Assembly (NCBI RefSeq): GCF_018596335.1
Contig: NZ_JAHEPS010000002.1
Span: forward strand, 310,001 to 374,000
From: Shewanella jiangmenensis
GTDB lineage: Bacteria > Pseudomonadota > Gammaproteobacteria > Enterobacterales > Shewanellaceae
Length of the DNA stretch: 64,000 bases
Direction: 5' to 3'
How positions within the stretch are numbered: position 1 is the first letter of the stretch; every line of letters begins with the position of its first letter. Shown piece after piece: positions 35,951 through 43,374 of this stretch. A program made the translations under genes and the position numbers. Under the pieces are notes generated by a model, which searched no databases, was not told the origin of the DNA, and worked only from the letters and a program-made list of their open reading frames with translations.

Positions 35951-37053
35951 TGCGGGTCGAAAAGCAGGAGGTTAAGGTCGGCGAGCTTGCGGCCGGTCAG
36001 GCCCTGAGCCTGCCGGTTTACCGCTTTCACGGCAAAGGCAAGGGCCCGAGTGTGTACATTCAGGCCAATGTCCACGGCGCCGAGGTGCAGGGCAATGCGG
36101 TAATTTATCAGCTGATGAAACTCCTTGAGCATTATGAGCTTTTGGGTGACATCAGTCTGGTGCCGCTCGCCAATCCGCTGGGGATTAATCAAAAAAGCGG
36201 TGAGTTTACCCTCGGCCGCTTTGACCCTATCACCGGGGTAAACTGGAACCGCGAGTACCTTAATCACAGCCTCGATATTGCGGCCTGGTACGCGGCGCAC
36301 AGTGAGCTTGATGATGACAGTCTGGTTGCGGCGTTTCGCACCGAGCTGATTGCCGCCTGTGAGCGTAAGCTTGACAATGTCTGGGGCGTGACCACCGGAC
36401 AGTGGCTTGCGACCTCGCTGCAGGCGATGGCGCACCGCTCGGACATAGTGCTCGATTTACACACAGGCCCCAAGTCATGTAAGCACCTGTATTGCCCGGA
36501 GTATGAGCGCGAAGCGGCGCAGTATTTCTCCATTCCTTACACTTTGTTTATCCCAAACAGCTTCGGCGGTGCCATGGATGAGGCGGCGTTTGTCCCCTGG
36601 TGGACGCTTGCCGAGGTGGCCGCTGCCCATGGCCGTGAGCTTGGTGTGCGGGTATCGGCACTGACGCTGGAGCTTGGCAGTCAGGAGCGTATCGACCTTG
36701 CCGATGCGCTGAACGATGCCGAGGGCATTTTGGCGTACCTCAGCTATCGCGGTGTGATTGCTGAAAAAGTGCTGCCCAAACCAATGAAGCGTTTCGGCTG
36801 TTTGCTGAAGGATTACCGCAAGTTCCATGCGCCGAAAGCTGGCATGGTCGAGTATGTGGGCAAGGTTGGCCAGCCGATGAAGGCAGGGGATGTGCTGGTG
36901 AATTTGCTGCGGCTCGACCTTTATGGCACGGGCGAAGAGCTCACTGCGCTTAAATTGCCGGAGGATGGCGTGCCGATTTTGCACTTTGCCTCGGCATCTG
37001 TGCATCAGGGCACCGAGCTTTACAAGGTAATGACCAAGGTGTTTGCGCTGTAA
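35950..37053 (+). CDS. M14/AstE-like zinc deacylase or amidohydrolase
   Basis: 367 residues of the succinylglutamate desuccinylase/aspartoacylase family. Zinc ligands are seen in NVHGAEVQGN (H ~43, E ~46) and in DLHTG (~168); the catalytic glutamate fits TLELGSQ (~239). The C-terminal part (from ~285, APKAGMVEYVGKVGQPMKAGDVLVNLL) has the beta-barrel lid with a biotinyl-like fold common to the family. It starts inside the lysC stop codon, so it is co-transcribed and co-translated with lysC under the lysine riboswitch. A role in lysine or diaminopimelate metabolism, for example removing an acyl group from an intermediate, is inferred; the substrate is unknown. Confidence 0.85.
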   Translation: MRVEKQEVKVGELAAGQALSLPVYRFHGKGKGPSVYIQANVHGAEVQGNAVIYQLMKLLEHYELLGDISLVPLANPLGINQKSGEFTLGRFDPITGVNWNREYLNHSLDIAAWYAAHSELDDDSLVAAFRTELIAACERKLDNVWGVTTGQWLATSLQAMAHRSDIVLDLHTGPKSCKHLYCPEYEREAAQYFSIPYTLFIPNSFGGAMDEAAFVPWWTLAEVAAAHGRELGVRVSALTLELGSQERIDLADALNDAEGILAYLSYRGVIAEKVLPKPMKRFGCLLKDYRKFHAPKAGMVEYVGKVGQPMKAGDVLVNLLRLDLYGTGEELTALKLPEDGVPILHFASASVHQGTELYKVMTKVFAL

Positions 37054-37086
37054 TCTCAGCTAATGCATTAAAACATAATATAAAAA

Positions 37087-37108
37087 AACACCGGGCTTGC
37101 CCGGTGTT
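37087..37108. terminator. Bidirectional terminator between lysC operon and asnC
   Basis: AACACCGGGC (37087-37096) pairs with GCCCGGTGTT (37099-37108). It is flanked by an A run on the left, which gives a T run for the minus strand, and by ATCGTTTTT on the right. Confidence 0.88.
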
Positions 37109-37130
37109 ATCGTTTTTGTGCTGGCGCGGC

Positions 37131-37592
37131 TCAGGGTTTTACTGCGCGCGAAATCGGGTTTTGCAGGCTTATCAGGGTCTCGGTGGACTGAATTTCGGCA
37201 ATCGACTGGATGCGGTTAATCAGCACATGCTGCAGGCTGTCGATGGACTGACACATGACTTTCACAAAGATGCTGTAGTTGCCTGTGGTGTAGTAGGCCT
37301 CAACCACTTCTTCCAGCGCATTGAGTTTGGCAAGGGCGGAGGGGTAGTCGCCGGCGCTTTTTAAATTGATGCCGATAAAACAGCAGACATCGTAGCCCAG
37401 CGCCTTGGGGTTAACCGTTATCTGCGCGCCGGTAATAATGCCGGCCTGCTTCATTTTTTCGACCCGCACGTGGATAGTACCGGCGCTGACACCAAAGCGC
37501 TTCGCAAGCTCGGCAAAGGGCGTGCGCGCATCTGCCATCAGGGCTTCGAGGATCTGATTGTCCAACTGGTCTCGCTGAAATGATGTATCCAC
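37131..37592 (-). CDS. asnC: AsnC transcriptional regulator
   Basis: 153 residues, very similar to E. coli AsnC all along: DNQILEALMADARTPFAELAKRFGVS, GTIHVRVEKMKQAGIITGA (DNA-binding part), then the RAM effector domain with CFIGINLKSAGDYPSAL and EVVEAYYTTGNYSIFVKVMC. Lrp/AsnC family regulator that responds to asparagine and activates asnA in enterobacteria. No asnA is adjacent here; the divergent side is rluA on the same strand after 78 bp. Confidence 0.95.
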   Translation of the reverse strand: MDTSFQRDQLDNQILEALMADARTPFAELAKRFGVSAGTIHVRVEKMKQAGIITGAQITVNPKALGYDVCCFIGINLKSAGDYPSALAKLNALEEVVEAYYTTGNYSIFVKVMCQSIDSLQHVLINRIQSIAEIQSTETLISLQNPISRAVKP

Positions 37593-37670
37593 TGCATATT
37601 GCTCTTTAAATTGAGTAATTAGGCAATAATTTACGGTATTCGATACATTTTTTCCAGAAATAATCGGCCT

Positions 37671-38348
37671 TTACTGATCGTTTATCGCCTGCTCGAACGG
37701 CACTGGCGTGGTAAAGGTCAGCGCTTCACCACTGTAGGGGTGGACAAAGCTCAGGCTGGCGGCGTGCAGCAGCAAGCGGTCGGCCAGTTGTTTGGCAAGC
37801 GGATCGGCATAAAAGCCATCGCCGAGGATAGGATGGCCAAGTGCCATCATATGAACCCTGAGCTGGTGGCTGCGGCCGGTAACCGGAGTCAGTTTCACCA
37901 GGGTCGAGCGTTTGCCGTAGCTCACCACTTCCACATGGGTCAATGAGGGCTTGCCGATTTGGTGATCCACTTTCTGGCGCGGCCGGTTGGGCCAGTCGCA
38001 AATCAGCGGCAGCTCAACACTGCAATCTTGTTTGACGTGACCCGCCACCCGGGCAAAGTAAATTTTGTGGGTTTCGCGGTCGCGGAATTGCCGTTTGAGC
38101 TCCACCTCGGCGCTGCGGCGCAGGGCAAAAACCATCACGCCTGAGGTGGCCATATCGAGTCGATGCACAACTTGGCTGTTGGGATGGTCGGCCTTGATGC
38201 GACTAAAGCTGCTGTCGTGGTGAATGGGGTCGCGCCCCGGCACCGACAAAATGCCGCTGGGTTTATTGATAACGATGATGTCCTTGTCCTGGTGCAAAAT
38301 ATCCAGCCAGGGCTCGGTGGGGGGATTGTAGATAAAGTCGTCCATCAT
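37671..38348 (-). CDS. rluA: Pseudouridine synthase RluA (23S U746 / tRNA U32)
   Basis: 225 residues from the ATG at 38348. YNPPTEPWLDILHQD and NKPSGILSVPGRDP open the protein exactly as in E. coli RluA. The catalytic aspartate lies in VHRLDMATSG (~62-71). ICDWPNRPRQK and TGRSHQLRVHMMALGHPILGD are family signatures. There is no S4 domain, as expected for RluA. The starts at 38345 and the TTG at 38357 are close alternatives. Interesting in that the enzyme for the adjacent base U747 (rlmC) is also in this window, 24 kb away. Confidence 0.95.
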   Translation of the reverse strand: MMDDFIYNPPTEPWLDILHQDKDIIVINKPSGILSVPGRDPIHHDSSFSRIKADHPNSQVVHRLDMATSGVMVFALRRSAEVELKRQFRDRETHKIYFARVAGHVKQDCSVELPLICDWPNRPRQKVDHQIGKPSLTHVEVVSYGKRSTLVKLTPVTGRSHQLRVHMMALGHPILGDGFYADPLAKQLADRLLLHAASLSFVHPYSGEALTFTTPVPFEQAINDQ

Positions 38349-38442
38349 CCGTCTCAATTGGGCGTAAGGGCGCTAAAGATACCCAAGGCTGGCAGATGCA
38401 GCAAGCCTTGTTCGGCCATTGGTGATTTTCTGCGCTTTCCCT

Positions 38443-38452
38443 TTGTCGCGGT
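38443..38452 (+). promoter_or_regulatory. Shared motif TTGTCGCGGT, upstream copy
   Basis: The 10-mer preceded by CTTTCC is repeated at 40927-40936, also after a CTTTTCC-like stretch. Both lie within about 60 bp of a CadC-like gene border, so a regulator binding site, perhaps for autoregulation, is a reasonable idea. It could be chance. Confidence 0.35.
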
Positions 38453-38499
38453 AATTGCTTAAATACGGAAAATCAAAAACGAGTCATTAAACGAACGCC

Positions 38500-40884
38500 A
38501 TGTTTAATAATAAAAAATACCGCGTCGGCGATGTTCTGATTAACCCTGAGATGTGCCTGGTCAGCCGTGATGGATTGGAGTCGCGGCTTGAGCTGCGGGT
38601 GATGCAGGTATTGGTGTGCCTGCTTGAGCGGGCCGGACGCCCGGTGAGCCGCGATGAACTGATTAAAGAAGTGTGGCGCGGTGGTGTCGTTTCTGACAAT
38701 GCGATAAATCGGATTATTGCCCAGCTGAGAAGCGCCCTTGGCGATGATGCCAAAAATCAGCGGCTGATAAAAACTGTGCCCAAAGTCGGCTATCTGCTGA
38801 CGGCGGATGTAGAAGCCCTGCTGCTAAGCCAATCTAAAACAGTCCAGCCAAGGCCGCTTCACACTACAAACGCCGCGCCAGAAGCCTTGCAAGAGGCTAT
38901 GTCAGAGGCTGTGTCGGGGGCTAGGTTAGAAACGCTAACGCCGGAGGTTTCTGGCGCCGGATCACTGGGTTTAAGTGAAGTACAGCCTCAAGCGGTAACA
39001 CTTGAAAGACGCAATATCAGTTCAGAAACAATGGATGGTGCCACCGATACACAAGCCCTTGCTGGTGCGCCTGACGATCTTGCTGATGCGCCCGACAATA
39101 TAGAAAGGCTGCGTTTTCATCGGGTATCAGATGAAGCTGGGCTAACGTTAAAACCGACACCCAAATCAGTGTCAAAGCCGCGCCGGCGCAGCTGGCCCTA
39201 TGCGGCGCTGGGAATTTGCCTGCCTGTCCTGCTTCTCTGGGGCTGGGACTCTTATCACTCTTCCGATGTAGCAGGGGGCGGCGCACTCGAGATAAATGAA
39301 GAGATAGCCATGCTTAAGCCGCTGACCTCCCTCGATGGGCAGGAAGTGGACCCGGCACTGTCACCCAGTGGCCGGATGCTCGCCTTTTCATACCGTGAGC
39401 TCAATGGCCAGCGCTGGCGGGTGATGACACAGGAGCTCTCGACCGGGCAAATCAACTTTATCCGCAGTGATAACAGCAGCTTGAATCAGCGCTTTCCCAC
39501 CTGGAGTGACGATGGTGCCCATCTGGCTTTTATGCAGTTTAATGGCCGTGACAGTTGTCAGGTTATGCTGCTTGATTTACTCACCCAAAATCTTAAAACC
39601 GTTGCCCATTGCCATCCGTCCAGCCAATCCGGCGCCCTGGCACTCAAGGGGCAGATGCTGTTTTATGTCGACTCGGAAGGGGTGGAAGAGGTCAAAAAAA
39701 TCTATCAGGTTGACCTTAATACCTTAAGGCGGGATCAACTCAGCCTGAGTCATAGTCTTGGCCGGGGCGACTATGGCCTGAGCCTGTCGCCGGACAAGCG
39801 CCGGATGGCCGTGCTGCGAAACCTGAGCTGGTTTGATACCCAGATAATGCTGTTCGATTTTGCCAGCGGCGAGTGGCAAACCGCGCTTAAGGTTGGCTAT
39901 CCACTGAAGAGTGTGGCCTGGTCGGCAGATGGTAACAGCCTGATTTATCGAGCAGAAGAAGGTCAGCTGCATCGGCTCGATTTAGCGACCGGCAGCCGCA
40001 CGCGTATCACCAAAGTGCTGCAGGAAGTGAATTCGCCGCGCTCCAATGAGCTTGGGCAAACCGTTGCGGTGGCCGGCGAACTGATTGAAGAGGCGCTGTG
40101 GATTGCCAATCTTGGGGCTGGGAATTTACAACCAAGCGCCTGGGTGTCATCAAGCAGACGGGATTATCGCGGCGTTATCAGCCATGATGGTAAACAAACG
40201 GCATTTGTGTCCAACCGCACCGGGCTGCCGCAAATTTGGCTTAAACACAGCGATGGCCGCGAACATAAGCTCAGTGATTTTTCCCGTTTTTCATTTATTG
40301 ATGAACTGACTTTTTCTGTCGATGGTAAAGCCCTTGCTGGTACTATTAATGGCGAAGCCTTTGTTTTTGATATTGCCACCACCACCCTTAATTATATTCC
40401 GGGGCGCAGTTCGGTCAGAAATCTCAGCTGGGGTATGAATAATAACGAGCTGATTTTATTTTCCTCTGATAATGGTCAAAAGCAATTACAGCTTGTGAAT
40501 GTGGTTACTGGCACAACCATTAAAGTGTTAGCCAATAATGGGTTTTCAGGAAAATATGATTATGCCACCGGTAAACTCTATTACTCGAAAATCCATGCCG
40601 GCGGGATCTGGACCGTCGCAGATGGGCAAGAGCGGCTGATCACAGACGAAGTCACGCCATTTTTTGCCGGCGCCTGGAGTGTTGAATCCGGCAAAATCTG
40701 GTTTCTTAAACAGACAAATACCGGCATGGGCTTAGTGGAGTTTGACCCGCAGAGCCTGGCTCGGCAGGAGCATGCCATTACCAAAACCTCGGTATCTGCC
40801 AACTCACTGTCACTCAGCGAGGATGGTAAGGTGCTGCTGTCTGTGCTGGATGATGCCAATGTGGATGTTGTATTGTTCAATTAA
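38500..40884 (+). CDS. CadC-like membrane transcription regulator with beta-propeller sensor
   Basis: 794 residues. The N-terminal winged helix of OmpR/ToxR type spans residues 1-105 (LRVMQVLVCLLERAGRPVSRDELIKEVW, in pieces, then DNAINRIIAQLRSALGDD and PKVGYLL). A low-complexity linker (~110-225) leads to a single membrane helix (~228-250: PYAALGICLPVLLLWGW) after RRR. The periplasmic part (~270-790) is made of repeated TolB/PD40-like propeller blades (ALSPSGRMLAFSY, TWSDDGAHLAFM, LSPDKRRMAVL). It is a one-component regulator that binds DNA from the membrane. The inducer is unknown. TTGTCGCGGT occurs both 50 bp upstream and 40 bp downstream of the gene. Confidence 0.92.
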   Translation: MFNNKKYRVGDVLINPEMCLVSRDGLESRLELRVMQVLVCLLERAGRPVSRDELIKEVWRGGVVSDNAINRIIAQLRSALGDDAKNQRLIKTVPKVGYLLTADVEALLLSQSKTVQPRPLHTTNAAPEALQEAMSEAVSGARLETLTPEVSGAGSLGLSEVQPQAVTLERRNISSETMDGATDTQALAGAPDDLADAPDNIERLRFHRVSDEAGLTLKPTPKSVSKPRRRSWPYAALGICLPVLLLWGWDSYHSSDVAGGGALEINEEIAMLKPLTSLDGQEVDPALSPSGRMLAFSYRELNGQRWRVMTQELSTGQINFIRSDNSSLNQRFPTWSDDGAHLAFMQFNGRDSCQVMLLDLLTQNLKTVAHCHPSSQSGALALKGQMLFYVDSEGVEEVKKIYQVDLNTLRRDQLSLSHSLGRGDYGLSLSPDKRRMAVLRNLSWFDTQIMLFDFASGEWQTALKVGYPLKSVAWSADGNSLIYRAEEGQLHRLDLATGSRTRITKVLQEVNSPRSNELGQTVAVAGELIEEALWIANLGAGNLQPSAWVSSSRRDYRGVISHDGKQTAFVSNRTGLPQIWLKHSDGREHKLSDFSRFSFIDELTFSVDGKALAGTINGEAFVFDIATTTLNYIPGRSSVRNLSWGMNNNELILFSSDNGQKQLQLVNVVTGTTIKVLANNGFSGKYDYATGKLYYSKIHAGGIWTVADGQERLITDEVTPFFAGAWSVESGKIWFLKQTNTGMGLVEFDPQSLARQEHAITKTSVSANSLSLSEDGKVLLSVLDDANVDVVLFN

Positions 40885-40926
40885 TTCAATGCTATAGGTT
40901 TTCGTCACTTTTTCCTCACCTTTTCC

Positions 40927-40936
40927 TTGTCGCGGT
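40927..40936 (+). promoter_or_regulatory. Shared motif TTGTCGCGGT, downstream copy
   Basis: Second copy of the motif found at 38443-38452. It is positioned before the inverted repeat and the small secreted-protein gene. Confidence 0.35.
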
Positions 40937-40965
40937 TTGATGGGCCAATAGCTAGTGTTGGCTCA

Positions 40966-41075
40966 TCAACCAGCTCGGCTTCGAAACATAACGACGCCTT
41001 ACCCTGAGTCGCTTTGATTTGCTAATCCGCTGGTCGCAAAAGCAATGGCGCATCCCCCGCAGCCGAGCTGGTTGA
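40966..41075. repeat. 15-bp perfect inverted repeat, 80-nt interior
   Basis: TCAACCAGCTCGGCT (40966-40980) is exactly inverted as AGCCGAGCTGGTTGA (41061-41075). The interior holds weaker complementary pieces (TTTGC and GCAAA; GCTTT and AAAAGC), so a branched RNA or DNA structure is possible. It could be a MITE-like element or part of an RNA leader or an untranslated region. Confidence 0.85.
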
Positions 41076-41252
41076 GTTCAAATAATGTGTCAGCTGCAAC
41101 GCGCTTACAGCAGCTGATTCAAAAACAGGTAAAGGTATTGCTGCCTGCTGTTAATTGGCCATGTTTCCAATGCCGTGTACCAAATGATATTTCAAAAACA
41201 AAATTAACTGCTTTGGTTCATTACTACTTTGGTTAATCGTGGAGAGTTGAAT

Positions 41253-41459
41253 ATGAAAAAATATGTGACCTTGCTGACAGCAACCGCCTTATCTTCTGTA
41301 TTTGCAGTGCCTTTTTATCTGGCAAATACTCAGGCGCAGCCTGATGAGAATACATCACCCAAACTGGCTATTTGTGAGCCATTCCCTGATTGTATTATTT
41401 ACCGCGCCGATGGCGCAGACGCCGATAAACTGAATGCCGAAAAACCTAAGGCGCTCTAA
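41253..41459 (+). CDS. Small secreted hypothetical protein
   Basis: 68 residues; GGAGAG (41241-41246) precedes the ATG at 41253. The start MKKYVTLLTATALSSVFAVPF is a signal peptide or membrane anchor. The mature part is about 40 residues and contains two cysteines in CEPFPDC that could form a disulphide. No family recognised. Its position after the CadC-like regulator suggests it may be a target. Confidence 0.6.
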   Translation: MKKYVTLLTATALSSVFAVPFYLANTQAQPDENTSPKLAICEPFPDCIIYRADGADADKLNAEKPKAL

Positions 41460-41574
41460 TTGAAAGCAGCTCTAATTTAAAGGCGATCTAAATAAAGACT
41501 CCAATTTTGATTAATGACAGGTGTCATCGACATGGGTCGTTAATTAAAATCCTGCGTGTGAAATTGGATAGTGT

Positions 41575-41697
41575 ATGTGGTCTATCGCGTTCTATATCGT
41601 AGGGGCACTGAGTGGATTTTTTACTATCTACTACGTGTTTATCAACGTGGTTCTGGCGTCCGAAGAATCATGTTTGCTTGACCCAAAGGACGACTAA
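41575..41697 (+). CDS. Small membrane hypothetical protein
   Basis: 40 residues. GGATAG precedes the ATG at 41575 at about 5-7 bp. The first 28 residues (MWSIAFYIVGALSGFFTIYY and on) form one membrane helix; the tail is acidic (SEESCLLDPKDD). Single-helix small proteins of this type often bind larger membrane proteins. No family is recognised; the gene lies between the 68-residue protein and a convergent operon. Confidence 0.5.
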   Translation: MWSIAFYIVGALSGFFTIYYVFINVVLASEESCLLDPKDD

Positions 41698-41804
41698 ATC
41701 TCCCTTTCCGCCAAAGTGGTACCGGGTTTCCCCTGTGCCACTTTTTATTTCTATGCGCTGATTTTTCATCCACGATAACGGCTTTTGTGCGAATGCTCGC
41801 GTCT

Positions 41805-42095
41805 TTACTGCAGGCCTGCATCGCGCAGATGCATGATGGCAAAGGTCCACACCACAAAGGCAAGGATCCCGTGTACCAGACCATAAAAGGCCTGATCCAG
41901 GCGTTTAAAGCCGTCCGCATGCCAGATAAGCCAGATGTGACTTATCAATATCGCGGGGTACATCATCAAAAGCGGGTAGTAAAACACAGGGTTGCCGCTG
42001 CCGGTGAGGGCGCGGCCGATAATGGCCCAGGCCACTATCAGGGCTGTGAGCAGCGGCGGAATCGCGTTGCGGTAAGCTTCAGGGTAGGGAAACAT
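41805..42095 (-). CDS. Small integral membrane protein
   Basis: 96 residues with three predicted membrane helices (AIPPLLTALIVAWAIIG; PLLMMYPAILISHIWLIWH; GILAFVVWTFAIMHL). The ATG overlaps the stop of the preceding methyltransferase gene by 1 bp (TGATG), so the three genes 43023-41805 form one operon. No family recognised. Confidence 0.75.
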   Translation of the reverse strand: MFPYPEAYRNAIPPLLTALIVAWAIIGRALTGSGNPVFYYPLLMMYPAILISHIWLIWHADGFKRLDQAFYGLVHGILAFVVWTFAIMHLRDAGLQ

Positions 42096-42616
42096 CAATT
42101 TTCCAGGGGTTTACGACAGATAATCCTCGCTTTGTACGCAGGGCTGTCAGGACGGGTTTCAGGCGAATCCTCACCATAATACAGCAGCTGCCACCCGGTA
42201 AAGCGTTGTTTGAGTTCGCCATCATTCAGCAGAAAGTTAGGATTTCTTGGCCTGCCAAGCTTTGCTTGTTCATGGGTAAAGGTTTCGTACACCATGAGCC
42301 CACCTGCCACCACACTTGCCTGCAAGGTCGCAAACAGCGGCCGGTGCAGATAGTTAAACACCAGCACCACATCAAATTCGCCAAGGGCCGGGGAAGGGGA
42401 AATCTCGAGGTCCATCTGCAGGCAGCTTGCATTGGGATGGGTCACTATTTGTGGCGCCAAGGCTGACAAATCCCGGTCAATAAAGCTGACCTGGTGACCT
42501 TGCTCCAGAAACCAAAGCCCGTTACGGCCGCTGCCGCAGGCAAGATCCAGCACCCTGAGTCCGGGCCTGTTAAAGCTGCCTTCGAACGCAGCAAACAGCG
42601 GCGATGGCGCGCTCAT
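42095..42616 (-). CDS. Class I SAM-dependent methyltransferase (TehB-like)
   Basis: 173 residues. Motif I is VLDLACGSGRNGLWFL (~22-37), followed by FIDRDLSALA (motif II acidic residue) and FDVVLVFNYLHRPL (motif IV). Similar in size and motif to TehB-type methyltransferases, which act on small molecules. It is embedded in an operon with two small membrane proteins; overlaps of 4 bp and 1 bp show coupling. Substrate unknown. Confidence 0.85.
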   Translation of the reverse strand: MSAPSPLFAAFEGSFNRPGLRVLDLACGSGRNGLWFLEQGHQVSFIDRDLSALAPQIVTHPNASCLQMDLEISPSPALGEFDVVLVFNYLHRPLFATLQASVVAGGLMVYETFTHEQAKLGRPRNPNFLLNDGELKQRFTGWQLLYYGEDSPETRPDSPAYKARIICRKPLEN

Positions 42617-43023
42617 CCCTTAATTTCCTTGCGGCTGTGGAGTTGGCGCCTGTGCCAGATGGAATAATGTCTAAGGCCCGCAGGCCCATGGGACACCAAT
42701 ACTGACAGCAGCAAAATGCTGATAAACAGTGCCGCCTTATACTCCGGCAGCGGGATAAACAGCGCCAAAAGCGCGAGCTTTACCAGGGTCAGCACACCTT
42801 TAAGCTGAATAAGCCAACGCCAGTCACGCCAGATTTCCCAGCCCATCAGCATGCTGCCGCTTAACATGGCAAGCAGCCAATAGTGCTGCCATTCGCCTTT
42901 GGCGACGCCGAGCAGCACGCCGCCACCTACGCCGCAAATCCCCAGCAGATGCAGCGCCCGCAACGTTGTTTTACTGAGGCGCTGAAACCAGAAACTGGGC
43001 TCTGAAAGTTGTTTGTCTGCCAT
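42613..43023 (-). CDS. Membrane protein of unknown function
   Basis: 136 residues, first gene of the operon, with AGGGAG spaced 8 bp from the ATG at 43023. Three to four membrane helices (residues ~20-40, ~48-62, ~75-115) and a basic C-terminus (WHRRQLHSRKEIKG). It overlaps the methyltransferase gene by 4 bp (ATGA). No family recognised. Confidence 0.75.
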   Translation of the reverse strand: MADKQLSEPSFWFQRLSKTTLRALHLLGICGVGGGVLLGVAKGEWQHYWLLAMLSGSMLMGWEIWRDWRWLIQLKGVLTLVKLALLALFIPLPEYKAALFISILLLSVLVSHGPAGLRHYSIWHRRQLHSRKEIKG

Positions 43024-43374
43024 GAGTTGGCTCCCTGAAAACCATGTTCAGTAGCATATCAGGCCGGTTTGGCAAAGAAAGCGCGCGCTGCCTTTAGTGG
43101 GGTTATTCATCGATAAAATGTTGTCTGGCCGACATTTTGTAATCCCGTGCTGTGATCCTGTTCACCACAGCTCGCTAAAACCGGCCGCTGGTTGCAAATT
43201 GTTGCAGCTGGCGTGAGCCTTGGCCGAATACTGTGACTTAGGCATAAAAACTACCTCTTTAGATAGTGCTACCATTTCTCTCGCAAATGGCGTTTTACTC
43301 TGAAAATAATCAAAAATTGAGATGCAAACACGCCTAGCGAATACCTCTTTATAAGTAGTTTTGGAGGAACACTT
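43024..43374. other. Regulatory region upstream of fccA
   Basis: 351 bp between divergent units. It contains a CRP-type site at 43151-43166. No gene is convincing here. The leader before fccA is about 200 bp if CRP acts on that promoter. Confidence 0.55.
43151..43166. promoter_or_regulatory. CRP binding site
   Basis: TGTGATCCTGTTCACC matches TGTGA-N6-TCACA except for the last base. It is 209 bp upstream of fccA and 128 bp upstream of the divergent membrane operon. CRP is known to activate anaerobic respiration genes, including fumarate reductase, in Shewanella. Confidence 0.7.

Larger units (their letters stand above)
40885..41252. other. Intergenic region with a long inverted repeat
   Basis: 368 bp after the CadC-like gene. 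It holds the second TTGTCGCGGT motif (40927-40936), the 15-bp inverted repeat (40966-41075) and the ribosome-binding region of the 68-residue gene. A possible short frame at 41045-41236 is not convincing. Confidence 0.55.

Noticed and set aside
40966..41075. Integron attC-like site
   Set aside because: GTTGAGT at the right end fits GTTRRRY, but the left end does not fit RYYYAAC, the stem is perfect with no extrahelical bases, and no integrase or cassettes are seen.
41045..41236. 63-codon frame before the small secreted gene
   Set aside because: No ribosome-binding site, overlaps the inverted repeat, low-complexity product.
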